Shown here: one piece after another, positions 11,676-23,398 of the stretch
How positions within the stretch are numbered: position 1 is the first letter of the stretch
Layout of the letters: each line of letters begins with the position of its first letter
From: Paralithodes platypus
Lineage: Eukaryota > Arthropoda > Malacostraca > Decapoda > Lithodidae
Direction of reading: 5' to 3'
NCBI GenBank assembly: GCA_032716605.1
Contig: CM064501.1
Location: 20,777,734-20,841,733, forward strand
Length of the DNA: 64,000 nt
Notes under the pieces: model-generated
Told to the model about the DNA's origin: nothing
The model's database searches: none
Seen by the model: the letters and a program-made list of their open reading frames with translations, nothing else
Translations under genes and position numbers: made by a program

Positions 11676-11701
11676 GTTTCGCCGGTGAAGGCTTCTTCAG
11701 G
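11676..11701 (-). ncRNA. Hammerhead-like core motif
   Basis: On the minus strand CTGAAGA (11700-11694) is followed by a GCC/GGC mini-stem with a TTCACC loop and then GAAAC (11680-11676), in turn followed by GTAGAATAAA. This matches CUGANGA, stem II, GAAA of the hammerhead core; variation at the N position is tolerated. Penelope-like elements carry such minimal ribozymes. Stems I and III were not proven here. Confidence 0.4.
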
Positions 11702-11968
11702 AATAAAATACAGGATTAGTTAAAATAAGACTTTAGAGGCTATCAACCCAAGAGGATTATTAAGCCCACGTGAAAGTCAGGAAGAGCGGAACTGGAGTCC
11801 CCGAGACCCCCAAGTTTATACCCCCATGTATACTGGAAATATAAACCCAGAGGTTGTCCTGCTGGGGAACCCCAGACGTCTTCCTTAATCGCGACCAGGA
11901 CCGAAGCCCCCTTTCGAGAACTCCAGTTCCTTGACATACAGGAGGTACAGTCAAACATATATAGTCCA

Positions 11969-12175
11969 TGCCATAGGGAAACAAAACAAACAATATGAAA
12001 TATGTCAAAATGTTTAGCCTAGTTTTTCTCTGGTTAACATACGTGCAAGTGGTTTGGATAGGGAAATGCCATAGGCCCATAGGGAAACAAAACAAACAGT
12101 ATGAAATATGTCAAAATGTTTAGCCTAGTTTTTCTCTGGTTAACATACGTGCAAGTGGTTTGGATAGTGAAATAA
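11969..12175. repeat. Tandem duplication, about 106 bp unit x 2
   Basis: The segment starting CATAGGGAAACAAAACAAAC and ending GCAAGTGGTTTGGATAG occurs twice in direct orientation (near 11972 and 12078) with very few differences. Confidence 0.85.
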
Positions 12176-12192
12176 AACTTTTGTTTAGGTTC

Positions 12193-12475
12193 TGTGGGCG
12201 ATAATATGGCCAAAGGTTATCTCTTACCACACCAATCGAAATATAAAATTTGTAAACATAAATAAAAATAAAGTCTGAGATAGCCTACCTTATGGCATGA
12301 ACTATAGGAGCAGATGAGGGTTGTTTATAGTAGCCTAGTCTTAATCTATGGTAGCCTATCTCTCAGGATACCCTAACTAAACATTGTATAAATGGCCATG
12401 TATACCAATGGCTTAGCTATAACTAGGGTCCTGGTGTAGTTCAGAGAATTCCGGCTTCGGTAGACCAGGGTTAAT
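12193..12475 (-). repeat. BEL-type LTR fragment (same LTR as 29496)
   Basis: About 280 bp match 29496-29777 with only scattered differences, starting at TGTGGGCGATAATATGG. At the second site the start is directly preceded by a primer-binding-site-like sequence, whereas here it is not. This copy could therefore be a solo LTR or a 3' LTR remnant. The similarity stops at GGGTTAA. Confidence 0.7.
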
Positions 12476-12589
12476 AAATGAGAAATAAGCATTTAATTAT
12501 ATTGAAATACCCCAGGAGCGAAAATCCTGGGAGCGAAATCCCCACCCTCAACGAGATCCCCGGTCCCATCCCCGATTTGGTCTCTCTCT

Positions 12590-14306
12590 CTTCCACCTCA
12601 TTCCACATGTTATACGTCTCTCCAATCACAGTCTTCTAGTATACAAACCACATTACTTTAACCCATGACATTCTTGATGTACTGACAAAGTGAATATTTA
12701 TTTATGTAACCACCATATAGGCTATAATACTTTCATTGTGTAGGTTCGAGGCAATCTACAGACACCTTAGCTTCCATTTCACAAAAAATCAGATCATGAT
12801 TATGTCAGCCCTATATTTAATTATGTAACCACCATCCCCCCCCCCCCTATTTATAACTATAATTATCCCCAACTTCGTTTTCCTCTCTTCCTCTTAACTT
12901 CACATGTTGTACGTCTCTTCAATCACAGTCTTCTAATATACAAACCACATTACTTTACTCACTGACATTCTTGATGTACCAACTAAGTATGTATTTAATT
13001 AGATAACAACCATGCAGGCTATAATACTTTCATTGTGTAGGTACGAAGGCGATCTCAAGACACCTTAGCTTCCGTTTCACAACAAATCAGATCACGATTA
13101 TGCCAGCCCTGTATTTAATTATGTAACCACCATGCCCCCCCCCCCCCCCCTATTGATACGACGTAACCTATAATGCCCGCGCCGTGTGCGTGTTCACTGT
13201 GACCGTTGTAAGTATTGTTGTATTTATTTCGTGTGCATTTAACTACGGCCTAAACTCAGTACAAGCGCCTCAATTGTTACCCCGTGAAAACCCGTTTCTC
13301 TATGATGCCACACTCAGCAGAAAACTAACAATTCCACCCACCCTATTCTAATATCAAGATATACTTAGATTGTTAGAATGTGAGTAGGTCCCCAGCTATG
13401 AATAATAAGACCTCAAATAACCATACCGAGTTCTGATCCCTTAGGACTATAATTCACCCTGTATTCCCCTCCCCCAGAAACCCCCTCTTCTTCCCCCTAA
13501 CCTACCCTCTACACATAATACTAACCCGATGCCTCGTTATTGTATTGATTTATGTCTGTTGACTTATATGTGTCTAATTATGACCAATCTGCATACGATC
13601 ATCTCAAGAGCGATGCAGGAAAGTTACCTAGTATCTCTCTCCATTACGAGAATAGATATATGCAGCCCCCCTGCTCAGTTGTTCCCCTTTTAGTAACTAA
13701 GTGTAGATGTAAGTTGAACTAGAGTTATTCAACCAGGTTCCATCATCTTATTACGACGACGGCTAATACCGTCATTCATGCATGCATTCATTTCTTTAGT
13801 TAATTATCTTTTATCCGCCATTGTGTTTCACTCTTCCATCTCTTTCCACGCCTATTATACGTATTTAGTCAATCACCTCTTCTAGTATACAACCCACACT
13901 ACTCCACTTTACTTCGTGATCCCATGGCCAGTCGAAACCTTTTGGGTCACCCTGTCACTTTCTCCTTCACGCGCCGCTGCACACACCACACTACCTATGT
14001 TATCATAGGGCACTGCCACCCCTATGTCCCGCGCATTAAGGGTCACTGTCAAAGTTCATGAGCGCCGCAGCGACCTAGCCTTGCCCCACAGCCCTCCCAA
14101 TTCACAACCCCCACCTGTAAAGACGCCCATAAGAACGCTATAACATGCCGATTCAGTTCATTCCCCAGCCCCAGTAAATAGAAGGTAAAGACCTATCCTT
14201 GTACCTACCTTAACTATCCTATAACTCGCTAGCCCAACTCACAACCTGAACCAGAACAATAGCCGGCGCGAGGCTAGGGCGACCACCTCTCGCCCCCCCC
14301 CCCCCT
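12590..14306. repeat. Tandem repeats ending in poly(C)
   Basis: A unit of about 300 bp beginning near CCACATGTTATACGTCTC and ending ATGTAACCACCATCCCCC occurs at 12600-12848 and again at 12901-13152. A weaker third match begins near 13850, and another poly(C) run lies at 14295-14306. The C-runs are about 12, 16 and 12 bases. The intervening 13160-13830 shows no recognised feature. Confidence 0.7.
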
Positions 14307-14404
14307 TGAAAATGTAGTTTTCCCACTGACTTGCACTTTCACAAAAACCACTATTCTTAACACCCACGAATGATCCTCGTACATGAAAACTAGATGTAGT
14401 GATG

Positions 14405-15131
14405 AACCCTATATATATTTTTTAATGATGTAAATATTCCCACTTCCCCTAGTATTGATATTCTCGGTGTAACATTAACTACTAACTTGAGGTGGACACA
14501 ATATGTTAGAAGCATTGCTAAGAATGCCTCTAAAAAACTGGGACTCCTGTACAGAGTTCGAGAATTCTTCACTGGCGAGCAGTTGGCCGTAATATATAAA
14601 AGTCATGTGCGTTCTCAGATGGATTACTGTTCACCTCTGTGGGGTGGAAGTGGAGTGGTTGCATTGAGGCAGTTGGACAAAATTCAAAATAAAGCTATTA
14701 GATTAATCAATAACCCTGCAATCACACAGGACCTTCCTACATTATCCATACGAAGAAACGTTGCATCCCTTGCATTTTTCTACAGATATTTTCACAGCAA
14801 TTGTTCCGAGGAACTTGCTTCAATTGTGCCGGCTCTCCACATCTTTCCCCGTAGAACTAGGGCAGCTGAGAGCGCCCATGAATTTACACTTTCTCCTCCA
14901 CAATGCAGAACTTCTGCTTATCAGAATTCATTTATCCCCAGAGCTACTACTCTTTGGAATTCACTTCCCTCGAATTGCTTTCCACAAACTTACAATCTAC
15001 AAATGTTTAAATCCAGTTGTTACAAACATTTTATGAATGGAGGATGCCTTTAGGCACATGGACCTTTTTGTTTTATCTGTGTTTTTCCTTCCTCCGTTCA
15101 TTGTCTCTTTAACAAAAAAAAAAAAAAAAAA
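14405..15131 (+). mobile_element. LINE family 2, 3' fragment
   Basis: The frame is open from about 14487 to 15053 and reads RSIAKNASKKLGLLYRVREF, VRSQMDYCSPLWGG, NKAIRLINNPAITQDLPTLS and TTLWNSLPSNCFP, ending at HFMNGGCL. The same sequence lies at 61303-61900 in the family 2 copy. A 3' UTR and an A-tail (15112-15130) follow. It is 5'-truncated just before ILGVTLTTN. Confidence 0.85.
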
Positions 15132-15679
15132 CCTAACTAGGAATATACCTCCTGACAACCTGAACCCATATATCTACCCAATTAACGTAAGGGCTCTCTA
15201 TAACCATATTCAGGGAGCGGCATGTCCCCCCCGCCCCCACGGGGACCCCACCAACCCCCGCAGAGATTTACCAAGACCCACACGAGCCAGCAAATTCTTG
15301 CCAGACAACAGGTGAGTTTCCAACAGGTTATGAACTCCAAATCTAGATACCTATCCAAATACCATCCTACCCCATCCCTTAACCTCTCCGCGGCGCACAG
15401 GGGGTTTTCTACAGGGTAAGACTGTGCGCACCTATGATGATTTTGGGACCTATTGCCAATTTCGATAAAAAGTACATCATCGTGTAGGGAATGTTTGCGT
15501 GCATCGGCCCATATATATTTGACCCCCCAAAAAATGTCTGGGGGGGGTAGGGGAACGGTCCGTAGTTGAAAAATGTGGAGCGAATGGCACCGCGCGGCTA
15601 GATTGTCATCGAGCGGCGAGATTTCCCTGCCGAATATTTACGCGCGCAGGGGATAGAAGGAGAGGGAGGAGGGGGTGGG

Positions 15680-16250
15680 TTACCGCGTATTATCACGTAT
15701 ATCTCCTTTTTCGAGCCCTTTTAGGCTATTTAGAGTATGTATACATGTGTAGGGCACCCATATAACAATGAATATGCCTCATAGTGACCAAAAATTGCAA
15801 TATATAAGGGAATTATAAGAGAATATTTAGGCGGGAATGAAGATGTGTTGGAGGTTTGGCGGCAATTTATGAGCTGAGAGTGTGGTTTACGCCATACATA
15901 TCACGTATATCTTGTACGTAGAGCACTGTCACGCTATAATACAGACTTGTACGTATGTATACGTGCCATATATCAAAATATATACCGCATATAAACCAAT
16001 TCATGCGATATTTACGCACATTATCAATGAGTTTCTATGCGTGAACCAAGGTGTGAGTGAGTTGTGGTGGGAATGAAAGGGGGAGAGGGTGTGTTACGCC
16101 ATAAATATCACGTCAATCTTGTATTTAGAGCACTCTCATGCTATAATAAAGACGTGTACATATGTAGGCGTCCCATATAACAAGGAATATACCGCATATA
16201 GCCCAATTGATGCGATATTTACGCAAATTGTGAATGTGTTTCTAGCAGAC
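15680..16250. repeat. Imperfect tandem repeats of about 205 bp in piggyBac left arm
   Basis: Strings such as TTACGCCATA, ATATCACGT, CTTGTA, GAGCACT, ATGCGATATTTACGCA and GAATATACCGCATATA recur near 15885-16040 and 16092-16245, with a weaker first copy from 15685. They may be transposase-binding or spacer sequence; that is inference. Confidence 0.7.
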
Positions 16251-16488
16251 GGAAGCCTGAAAGGGGGGGTTGGGGGTGGGTGGGTGGGTGGGAGGGAGGC
16301 ATGCAGGGGTGCAGTGAGTGAGTGAGTCGTGGAGAGATGGAAGTCAGGCAGATCTCTAGATAGATAACCAGCTTAGTGATAATTGTGGAGGCGCCCCAGG
16401 CGTATTGATGTTTGGTATTTTGACCCTTATGTCTACCAGATGGCTGGTGTTCGTTGCCATCAACAGGTCTACAATAACATGAGTCAGG

Positions 16489-16492
<4 letters not shown>

Positions 16493-16549
<57 letters not shown>
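16493..16549. repeat. (GA)n microsatellite
   Basis: An uninterrupted run of about 28 GA units. Confidence 0.95.
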
Positions 16550-16551
<2 letters not shown>

Positions 16552-16559
16552 TGAGACAT

Positions 16560-17340
16560 GCGTATGTCGTACATATAAATGGACTTCAGAATTGCATTTT
16601 TATGCAAGCAGACATTGCATTTTAGACACATGTGAAGTACCACAGAAACATGTAGGCCATTGACTGTAAATAAAGTACTATATTTATAGACCACCAGCGA
16701 CGGTGCTGAGTCAACACAGGCAGATTGCCTGTTGTGATAGAGGGCTAAATATAGACTGGTGTCTCCTTACACCTGCGAAAGGGTAGATTGCCACCAGAGA
16801 AACGTTTACTTATTTATTTCGAAGTAATATGCAATCTAAATGTATATTCGAGACCTACTGCAATTATTTGTATGACAGTCATGACTATGTATAATCCAAT
16901 ATACGCGCGTAGGCGAGACATAAGAAAGCTGGTTGAGCAATTTTCGACACCCACACAGTTATTATTCATTTTTATTTACAATATTATACAATACAAATGT
17001 ATTTGTGAAGAGTATTTTATCCATTATTGTATTTATACCAATTTTGTTCCCAGACAGAGCTGCTGTAGCTGGAGAATCAAGGAGCGGCAAGGGTCACCTC
17101 GTGACCGCCTGACCGTGTGAAAATGAGTGGAGTCACACTGAGAGGGGCAATTTTGCTGAGTGTTTGGGCAATTTTTGACAGAATAAAGTTATATAATTAC
17201 TAATTCTTGACAGAGACAAACTATTATAAACCTTGGCATGATATAATTGATAATCCCATCAATTTACAAACGTAAATTGGTGGGATAATTCATTTTTTTT
17301 TGTATATTGTCATTTCGATTGTAGACACGAAGTTTTGAGT
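16560..17340. other. piggyBac left arm, no recognised feature
   Basis: AT-rich non-coding sequence. Only short chance ORFs are present. Confidence 0.4.
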
Positions 17341-17352
17341 GATATTTGGTAT

Positions 17353-17435
17353 GAGCTCCTGTGGCATGGTTGGTAAGGTCGCGGACTGGAAAACTCAAAG
17401 TGTCGTAGGGTAGTGGGATCGAATCCAGGAGGGGG
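17353..17435 (+). repeat. tRNA-like (SINE-type) sequence
   Basis: TGGCATGGTTGGTAAGG resembles a pol III A box, and GGGATCGAATCC, 40 bp on, resembles a B box. The acceptor stem does not pair, so it is more likely a SINE head or tRNA relic than a tRNA gene. Confidence 0.4.
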
Positions 17436-17439
17436 TTAT

Positions 17440-17998
17440 GGGGAAGGTTTTATATTGTCTAGAAATTTTTTTATAAATTTTTTTTTTTACAAGATCATGC
17501 CATTGTATTCAAACAATATGAAATATTCATAGAATATATCATATTGTAAGAATACAATGACATGACCTTGTTTTCTTTTTTCTTTTTTTTATTGTTTTAT
17601 TTTATTATCATAGTAGGTTTGACATGATTTATTGAAACATATTTATTTTTGTACAATTCATTTGAGGTAAGAAAATAATTATATACACATTACTTAGGCT
17701 AATAACAAACATATATATTGATATACTAAAAAAATAAGGCATATTACATGTAAATCTTTGAAACTTATAAACTAAATAATGAAACATACAATTATATAAT
17801 GTAAAAGCTATATCACAGGGACATCTTTGGAACTTATACATTATATAATATATATGTTACATTATGAGGTAGCGTGATCAATTAGGTCAGGTCAGGTAAG
17901 GTAGGGCGCGAGTCCAGGGCAGGGCAGGGCAGGAGGCGAGTCCAGGGCAGGGCACGGGGCGAGTCCAGGGCAGGGCAGGGCAGGGCAGGGGCCGACAC
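17440..17998. other. AT-rich stretch, then GC-rich tandem GAGTCCAGGGCAGGG
   Basis: 17440-17870 is AT-rich without features. At 17909-17995 the motif GCGAGTCCAGGGCAGGGCA is repeated three times directly after the transposase stop codon (downstream in its orientation). Confidence 0.6.
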
Positions 17999-20910
17999 TC
18001 AGTAGTTCTTGAAGGTGTGGTAGTCCCTGAAGCAGTCACCCAGGCAGAGTGCAACTTTGCACTCGGCGCACATTGAGGTGACTCTTTTGGTCACATGGGG
18101 TTTCCTCACACTGGAGCTGCAGACGGTGCACTGCACCTGCCTGTGACGAGTGCCAATCAGCTCGGTGTTGGTTGTGTAGTGTCTTTCGACACCCAGCTGG
18201 ATGCGGTCAGGAACGTGATCCCCACGCCATGCCGTACGTCTGTGAGTGGTGGTGGCATACTTCTCCAGGAGTTGGTAGGAGACGTTGTACACGAACTCCC
18301 GGAATTTCAGCTTCTGGTTTGGGGCCATATCCTTCTTCACCAACCACAAGTTGTAGGCGTTCAGCATCGTTATGTCAACTAGGTGGAGGAAGAGCTTGTG
18401 ATACCACTTCACAGTCTTCCTCAGACACTCAACACCTGACAGCTGACAGTCAGACTTGTCCACCAGGCGCATGTTTTTGGTGTAGTCCACTACCATGTCG
18501 GGCTTGTAGATTGTCTTCCTGGTTCGGTAGTGGATTTTGCCAGAATCCACCTGGGCACCTGTGTGGACGGTGGAAAGCAGGTGGACGTCTCGCTTATCCT
18601 TCCACTTCAGGGCTATCAGTTTCCCACACTTCTCGAGCTGCTTGTATTTCTGCCCCTTTCGTCGCCTTCTTCGCACATGCCTCTCGCGGTGTTCCTGGGC
18701 CAGGTCGTCTTCTGAAGGTGTGTCACTGGAGGAGGCATCTGTGAGAGGAATGACATCACCTGTGAACTTTGGCATAAACTTTCTTGTCTTTCTGACAGTC
18801 CCACATGACCCCGTTTGGTTGTCATAAAGAAACTGGCAGAGAGCAGGAGAAGTATACCAGTTGTCAGTGTAGATGATGTGGCCTTTGCCCAGGTAAGGTG
18901 CCAACATTTTCCTGACGATGGCACCTGACATGCCCATGGGGTCATTGGCAGCGGCTTTCGGTATGTCAATGTCAGTGCCTGTATACACGATCATGTCAAG
19001 CACTATTCCAGTTTCACAGTCGCACAACACGAAGAGCTTGATTCCGAACCTATGCCTCTTCAAGGGGATATACTGCTTGAAAACAAGACGTCCTTTGAAG
19101 AGCACGAGCGACTCATCAATCACCAAATTGAGGAAGGGGTAAAAGTATTTCCTATACCTCTCCAACAACATGGTGAACACCTCCCGAACTTTCCATATCC
19201 TGTCAATCCTGTTAGGATTTTCGTTGTCTGCAAAGTGCATAAATCTTAGCAGCAACAAAAATCTGTCACGAGTCATGAACTTATTGAAAGTTGGGGTGGC
19301 GATGAGAGGGTCGTGCTTCCAGTAGTGTTGCAACACATGCTTCTTGATCAGAGGCATGAGGAACAACAAGGCAAAGAACGTCAGAAATTCTGCCACAGTC
19401 GTATCCACCCAGCCTCGTATTCTCGCTTTTGGAGAAAGGACGTCCAATCTGCCAAACACCCACCTGTAGTAGGCGTTTGTTTGGGCAACGATGTACGTCA
19501 TTACCTCCATGTCGAAAAAAGCGAGGAAGAAGTCGCTTTCGTTCGCTTGATCATCACAGGGCCAGTTGTCAGTTGTTCCTGACGTCCCAGGATTGAACTG
19601 GGGCACGTCAGGTACAAAATTGACCCCGTCAGACCAATCGAACGAAGGCATGCCAGGGATCGGAATGTCGTCTGCGTCTTCTTCTGCGTCTGAAATATCG
19701 CTTCCATGGTCGCGATACAGCACTTCATCATCATTACCCTCCTCTTCACTCGACAGACGATGCCCTTCCTCGTTTTCGTCACCGACGTCGGACTCACTCC
19801 CACTGTCCACTCCCAAATCCCCCCACCCTTGGTCCCGTGCTAGGGCTTCGTCGTCGAAACCCGGGCTGCCAATGTCCTGCGAATCACCATCAAACAGCAG
19901 GGCGGCATACTTAGATGGTGTAAGAGTTTTCCGGGTCACTTTGGCACGTGCGGGAGTCTTATGGACAGGGACAGCAGAGGTGGTGGCAGGGGCGGCGGCA
20001 GGGGCGGCGGCGGCGGGAGGGGCGGCGGCGGCAGGGGCAGCAGTGGTGCGTGGCCTTGATGGCAAGATGATGGTGGTGCCTGTCGCCCTTCTCTCTGTTC
20101 CTTGGGCAGGGGCGGCAGGGGCGGCAGGGGCAGCAGGGGCGGCAGGGGCGGCAGGGGCAGCAGGGCCGGCAGGGACACCAGGGCCAGCAGTCGCTTTCCC
20201 AGTCGCTTTCCCTCTCCCTTTCCCTTCCCCTTCCCTGTTCCTTGGGCAGGGGCGGCAGGGGCGGCAGGGGCGGCAGGGGCAGCAGGGGCGGCACGGGCCG
20301 CAGGGGCAGCAGGGCCGGCAGGGACACCAGGGCCAGCAGTCGCTTTCCCAGTCACTTTCCCTCTCCCTTTCCCCTTCCCCTTCCCTGTTCCTTGGGCAGG
20401 GGGGGCAGGGGCGGGAGGGGCAGCAGGGGCGGCAGGGGCGGCAGGGGCGGCAGGGGCGGCAGGGGCAGCTGGGCCAGGGGCGGCTGGTGGTGGTGGTGGT
20501 GGTAGGGGCACTGTGGCTGGCGTACGGGTTCTCTTCCCTACGCCCGTGCCTTTCATTTTTCCTGCCCCCGCAGGTAATGCAGCCCTAGGGCGGCCTCCTG
20601 CGTCGCTGGTACCGGTGGCAGGGGTGGCAGGGGTGGCAGTGGTGGCAGTGGTGGTGGTAGTGGTTGTTGCAGTGGCCTGGGTCGTGGTGGCAGTGTCCCG
20701 AAAGACCAATGACCTCTGTGCCATTGCCCTGCTTGCACGTGTTTTACGTGCTTTTGGTGCTGGTGATTCGTCCTCTGAGCTGTAGGGCGTGTCGTACTGG
20801 TAGCTAGGGTCTTTGGCAGCCACCCTCTGCCTTCCACGGCGGCTAACACCACCAGAAGGAGGGCTGGTTGTGTCATCAGGGAGCGAGCGTGAGGGACGTG
20901 TAGGCTCCAT
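17999..20910 (-). CDS. piggyBac-like transposase, frameshifted in the N-terminal repeat
   Basis: The main open frame runs from 20065 to 17999 (688 codons). It carries a DDE_Tnp_1_7-type domain: [11 protein letters not shown] (D317), YTDNWYTSP (D401) and MRLVDKSD (D536), matching the catalytic Asp triad of piggyBac. The C-terminus has CTVC, CAEC, C-x3-C and YH (C646 to H682), the cysteine-rich domain that binds subterminal DNA. A second frame with a better ATG at 20910 ([13 protein letters not shown]) encodes a basic, Ser-rich and Pro/Ala-rich N-terminus, and it overlaps the main frame at 19936-20065. The two join if a length change in the 20096-20480 minisatellite is undone. An acidic stretch (residues 60-135) precedes the core. 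Either translation starts near 20065 or the gene is frameshifted. No other stop lies in the core. Confidence 0.85.
20096..20480. repeat. Coding minisatellite in piggyBac N-terminus
   Basis: Three direct copies begin GTTCCTTGGGCAGGGG at 20097, 20237 and 20388, giving periods of 140 and 151 bp. Each contains a (GGGGCGGCA)-like run. Because 140 and 151 differ from each other and from multiples of three, copies shift the reading frame of the transposase. Confidence 0.85.
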
Positions 20911-21069
20911 GACTAGTGCGTGGTTACTGGCGCGGTGGTGCTTGCACGAGTGCGGGGCGAGCGTTTGGCGGGGTGGTATCGAGAGTTGACATGTAGTACA
21001 ATACCCACACCAATTTTCAGCCGCCTGGCTATAAACGCGCGGTTTTGGTACGTGTTCAAAGTCTCTGCT

Positions 21070-21134
21070 CTTAAGAGTCTACCCGCAGTGCGCCGGGGGA
21101 ACTCTTAAGAGTCTCCCCGCAGCTCCCGGGTTAA
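21070..21134. promoter_or_regulatory. piggyBac right-end subterminal repeats
   Basis: TTAAGAGTCTACCCGCAG and TTAAGAGTCTCCCCGCAG lie as direct repeats 36 bp apart, just inside the terminal TTAA. The same pair recurs at 42735-42793 in a related element, so they are probably terminal recognition sequence. Confidence 0.65.
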
Positions 21135-21876
21135 CTAAACCCAAAATCCCCCTTACCCCATCCCAGATTCCGAATAGCATGTCAGCTAGACCAGAGAAGG
21201 ATACTTAGGTGAATTGATGAATAATACCTCCCAGCCTGGGCACGTATGGCGCCCAGCAAAGTAGTGCTTAGACCTTCACCAAATCCTGCCTAACCAACTC
21301 TAATAGTACCTCATACTAGAGTTAAGATATCCACGATAATAAATCAGATTACAAGTTACTTACCGCCACATTAAAGACCCCCCTCACTAACCTCCTAAGT
21401 TCACCAGAATAAATTAACTACTTCATAGCACTGACATCCAATACTTCTAGAATATTCCTGAGGCTCCCTTGACCAAGCCTATAAATATGCCACAGAGGCA
21501 AATTTCGCCAGTTGAATATTAGAGCTCAAAGCAAAGGTTGGCCGCACTGTGTTGACGTCTAGTACTCCTCCCCCCCCCCCCCCCCCTCTAGATTCACGAT
21601 AATTTCGGCGTTCCGTAATCTGTGAAACTCTGTGAGGAAGTGAATTAACCCTTTACGAATGTTTTATTGCGATCGGGACTACCGGCAGTAATATTATATT
21701 GGTAGACAACAAATTCACCAATTATTGATTGTTTCATAAACTTCTTGTAGTGCACCCTTTGCTAGCCTACTTGAGTTTATGCACAATCATAACTCATAAC
21801 TGGTCTAAGGCAGAAAGATCTTGTAATGTTAGAAGGGATTAGGCGAGGAACTTTTGATTGAGGACTCTGCAAAGAT
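21135..21876. other. Flank of piggyBac, no recognised feature
   Basis: Non-coding. It contains a poly(C) run at 21571-21588. Confidence 0.4.
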
Positions 21877-22097
21877 TATAGGTTTGACTCCTGTAAGGAG
21901 ATAAAGAAAACCTAATATTTAGTAGTGGCCCCGTAATCATTGACGAACATGCCTATTACATAAGGCATCCTCTTCAAACACTAATCCGCCGTAATTTGAA
22001 TCTACCGCGCAGAGCATTTAAAATCTGAGGAGCCTTCATCATGAGCGCACGCGACCTCACTCATGGCTTCAGTCATTATGAATTGGGTTCTCACTAC
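21877..22097 (-). repeat. Solo fragment of DIRS-like right terminal repeat
   Basis: It begins TATAGGTTTGACTCC and continues through GTAGTGGCCCCGTAATC to GGTTCTCACTAC. It is the reverse complement of the right end of the DIRS-like element (28093 back to about 27875). It is cut off before the rest of the repeat. Confidence 0.8.
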
Positions 22098-22263
22098 ACT
22101 TATTACAATCTCCCAGCACTTATCGCGGATTTGGATAGAGACATACTTCCCACTTCCAACGTTCAGGCATTATTCTTCTGATCACATTGCTTTACGATAC
22201 GTAGGGTACACGAATCACACAGGTTAGGTATTTCGCTTTGTTAACTCTCTGGTAATATGACTC

Positions 22264-22751
22264 TTAACACCTTACGAGCAGCCTATGCGGTTTATTTATG
22301 TGTACCGCACAGCGGGGTGTTTTTAGCCAAAATAGGGATGTTTACGTGATCATTTTCATGCCTAAATAAGACCCAGAACGTAAAACAAGTACCTATCCCT
22401 GAAAGGGCATAAACAGAGCTTTCGAATGACACCATAACGATCCTTGTATGATGGATAGTTTTCTTGCAATAACCGTGCAACGCGAGTGCAAAAAGCAGGT
22501 AATTCGGTACTTTCAGTACATAATTGAGTATGTAGCGAGTGAGAGAGGGAGGAGGGAGCTGAGATTTGTGTCAGTAGGTTCGCCGCGGTGGTCTGGAGCA
22601 GTCATACGCTCGCTAGTCTCCTGCCACCACTTGTCTCTCTCTCTCAGCCACATTACGTGCTGAAATTGCCACTCGAGTTATGTCGAGCGCCGCCACATAG
22701 TCCAGCTTTATTTAACTCGACTTATGTTGCTCGCCGCTAATTAAGGGTTAA
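22264..22751 (-). mobile_element. MITE-A copy 3 (488 bp)
   Basis: TTAA bounds the unit at 22264-22267 and 22748-22751. It is nearly identical to copies 1 and 2, with an isolated change AGCAGCC for AGCGGCC near one end. Confidence 0.85.
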
Positions 22752-23398
22752 TCACCGATGAAAGTATAAGTAATATGGTTATTGCCCAAGAATTAACATA
22801 AAGGGATAACTGTAGCTAGTTGCACTGGTCTAGTATGTTAACTTGTCTAGGTAATACTTCAGACCGAAAATATCAATGAGGGCGAATCAGGTTTCTGGTG
22901 GAGAATCACAATCACTTATTTCAGGATTGCTTTCGCTCGAGCCGTAGTCCAATTGATTCGGACTTATTTCTTTGGCGAGGTTAAACCTGATGGTAAGAAT
23001 AATTACGGGAGTCAGTTCGCCTAAGCTAAATTTCACTGATATATACATACTACATACATATTCATACTAGCATAATAATAACTTGCTTCCATAACATCAG
23101 AGAAGATTGAGACATAATCGAATACACTGGATGGTGGAGTTAATAGCACCGTAACACTGGTACTTTGCGAAGTAACACTGTGATAGAGTTTTCCTGGTTA
23201 TCTTGCGTTAGTGATGTTGGGGTTAACAGTAGCTCTGGGGCCGTCCAAGCTGTCCGGTAGTGTAGAGAAGGTTGACAGGTGAGTTTCTTGCGTAACCGGT
23301 GATGGCGCTCCGATAAGGTTCCAGGAGCGCGAGTGGTTTTGCACCTTTTTGGTCAACAAATGCTGATGGGGCCTACAGTCAATTGTTTCCAAGGAGTT
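22752..23398. other. Non-coding stretch between MITE and DIRS
   Basis: No domain or repeat recognised. A 74-codon minus-strand ORF has no recognisable similarity. Confidence 0.4.

Larger units (their letters stand above)
15379..21134 (-). mobile_element. piggyBac-superfamily DNA transposon, putative full length (5.76 kb)
   Basis: The only well-placed TTAA sites with piggyBac-like ends around the transposase are TTAACCTCTCCGCGGCGCAC at 15379 and CTCCCGGGTTAA ending at 21134. Both ends are supported by a shorter related element at 42730-43821. That element shares the subterminal motif TTAAGAGTCTNCCCGCAG on one side, and TTAACCT plus an inner TGTGCGCAC on the other. The left 2.6 kb is non-coding with internal repeats. 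The right end precedes the transposase ATG by about 220 bp. Ends are inferred from sequence similarity and target-site identity, not from an empty site. Confidence 0.65.

Noticed and set aside
19566..20785. Long + strand Gly/Ala-rich ORFs
   Set aside because: They are shadows of the GC-rich Pro/Ala part of the minus-strand transposase.
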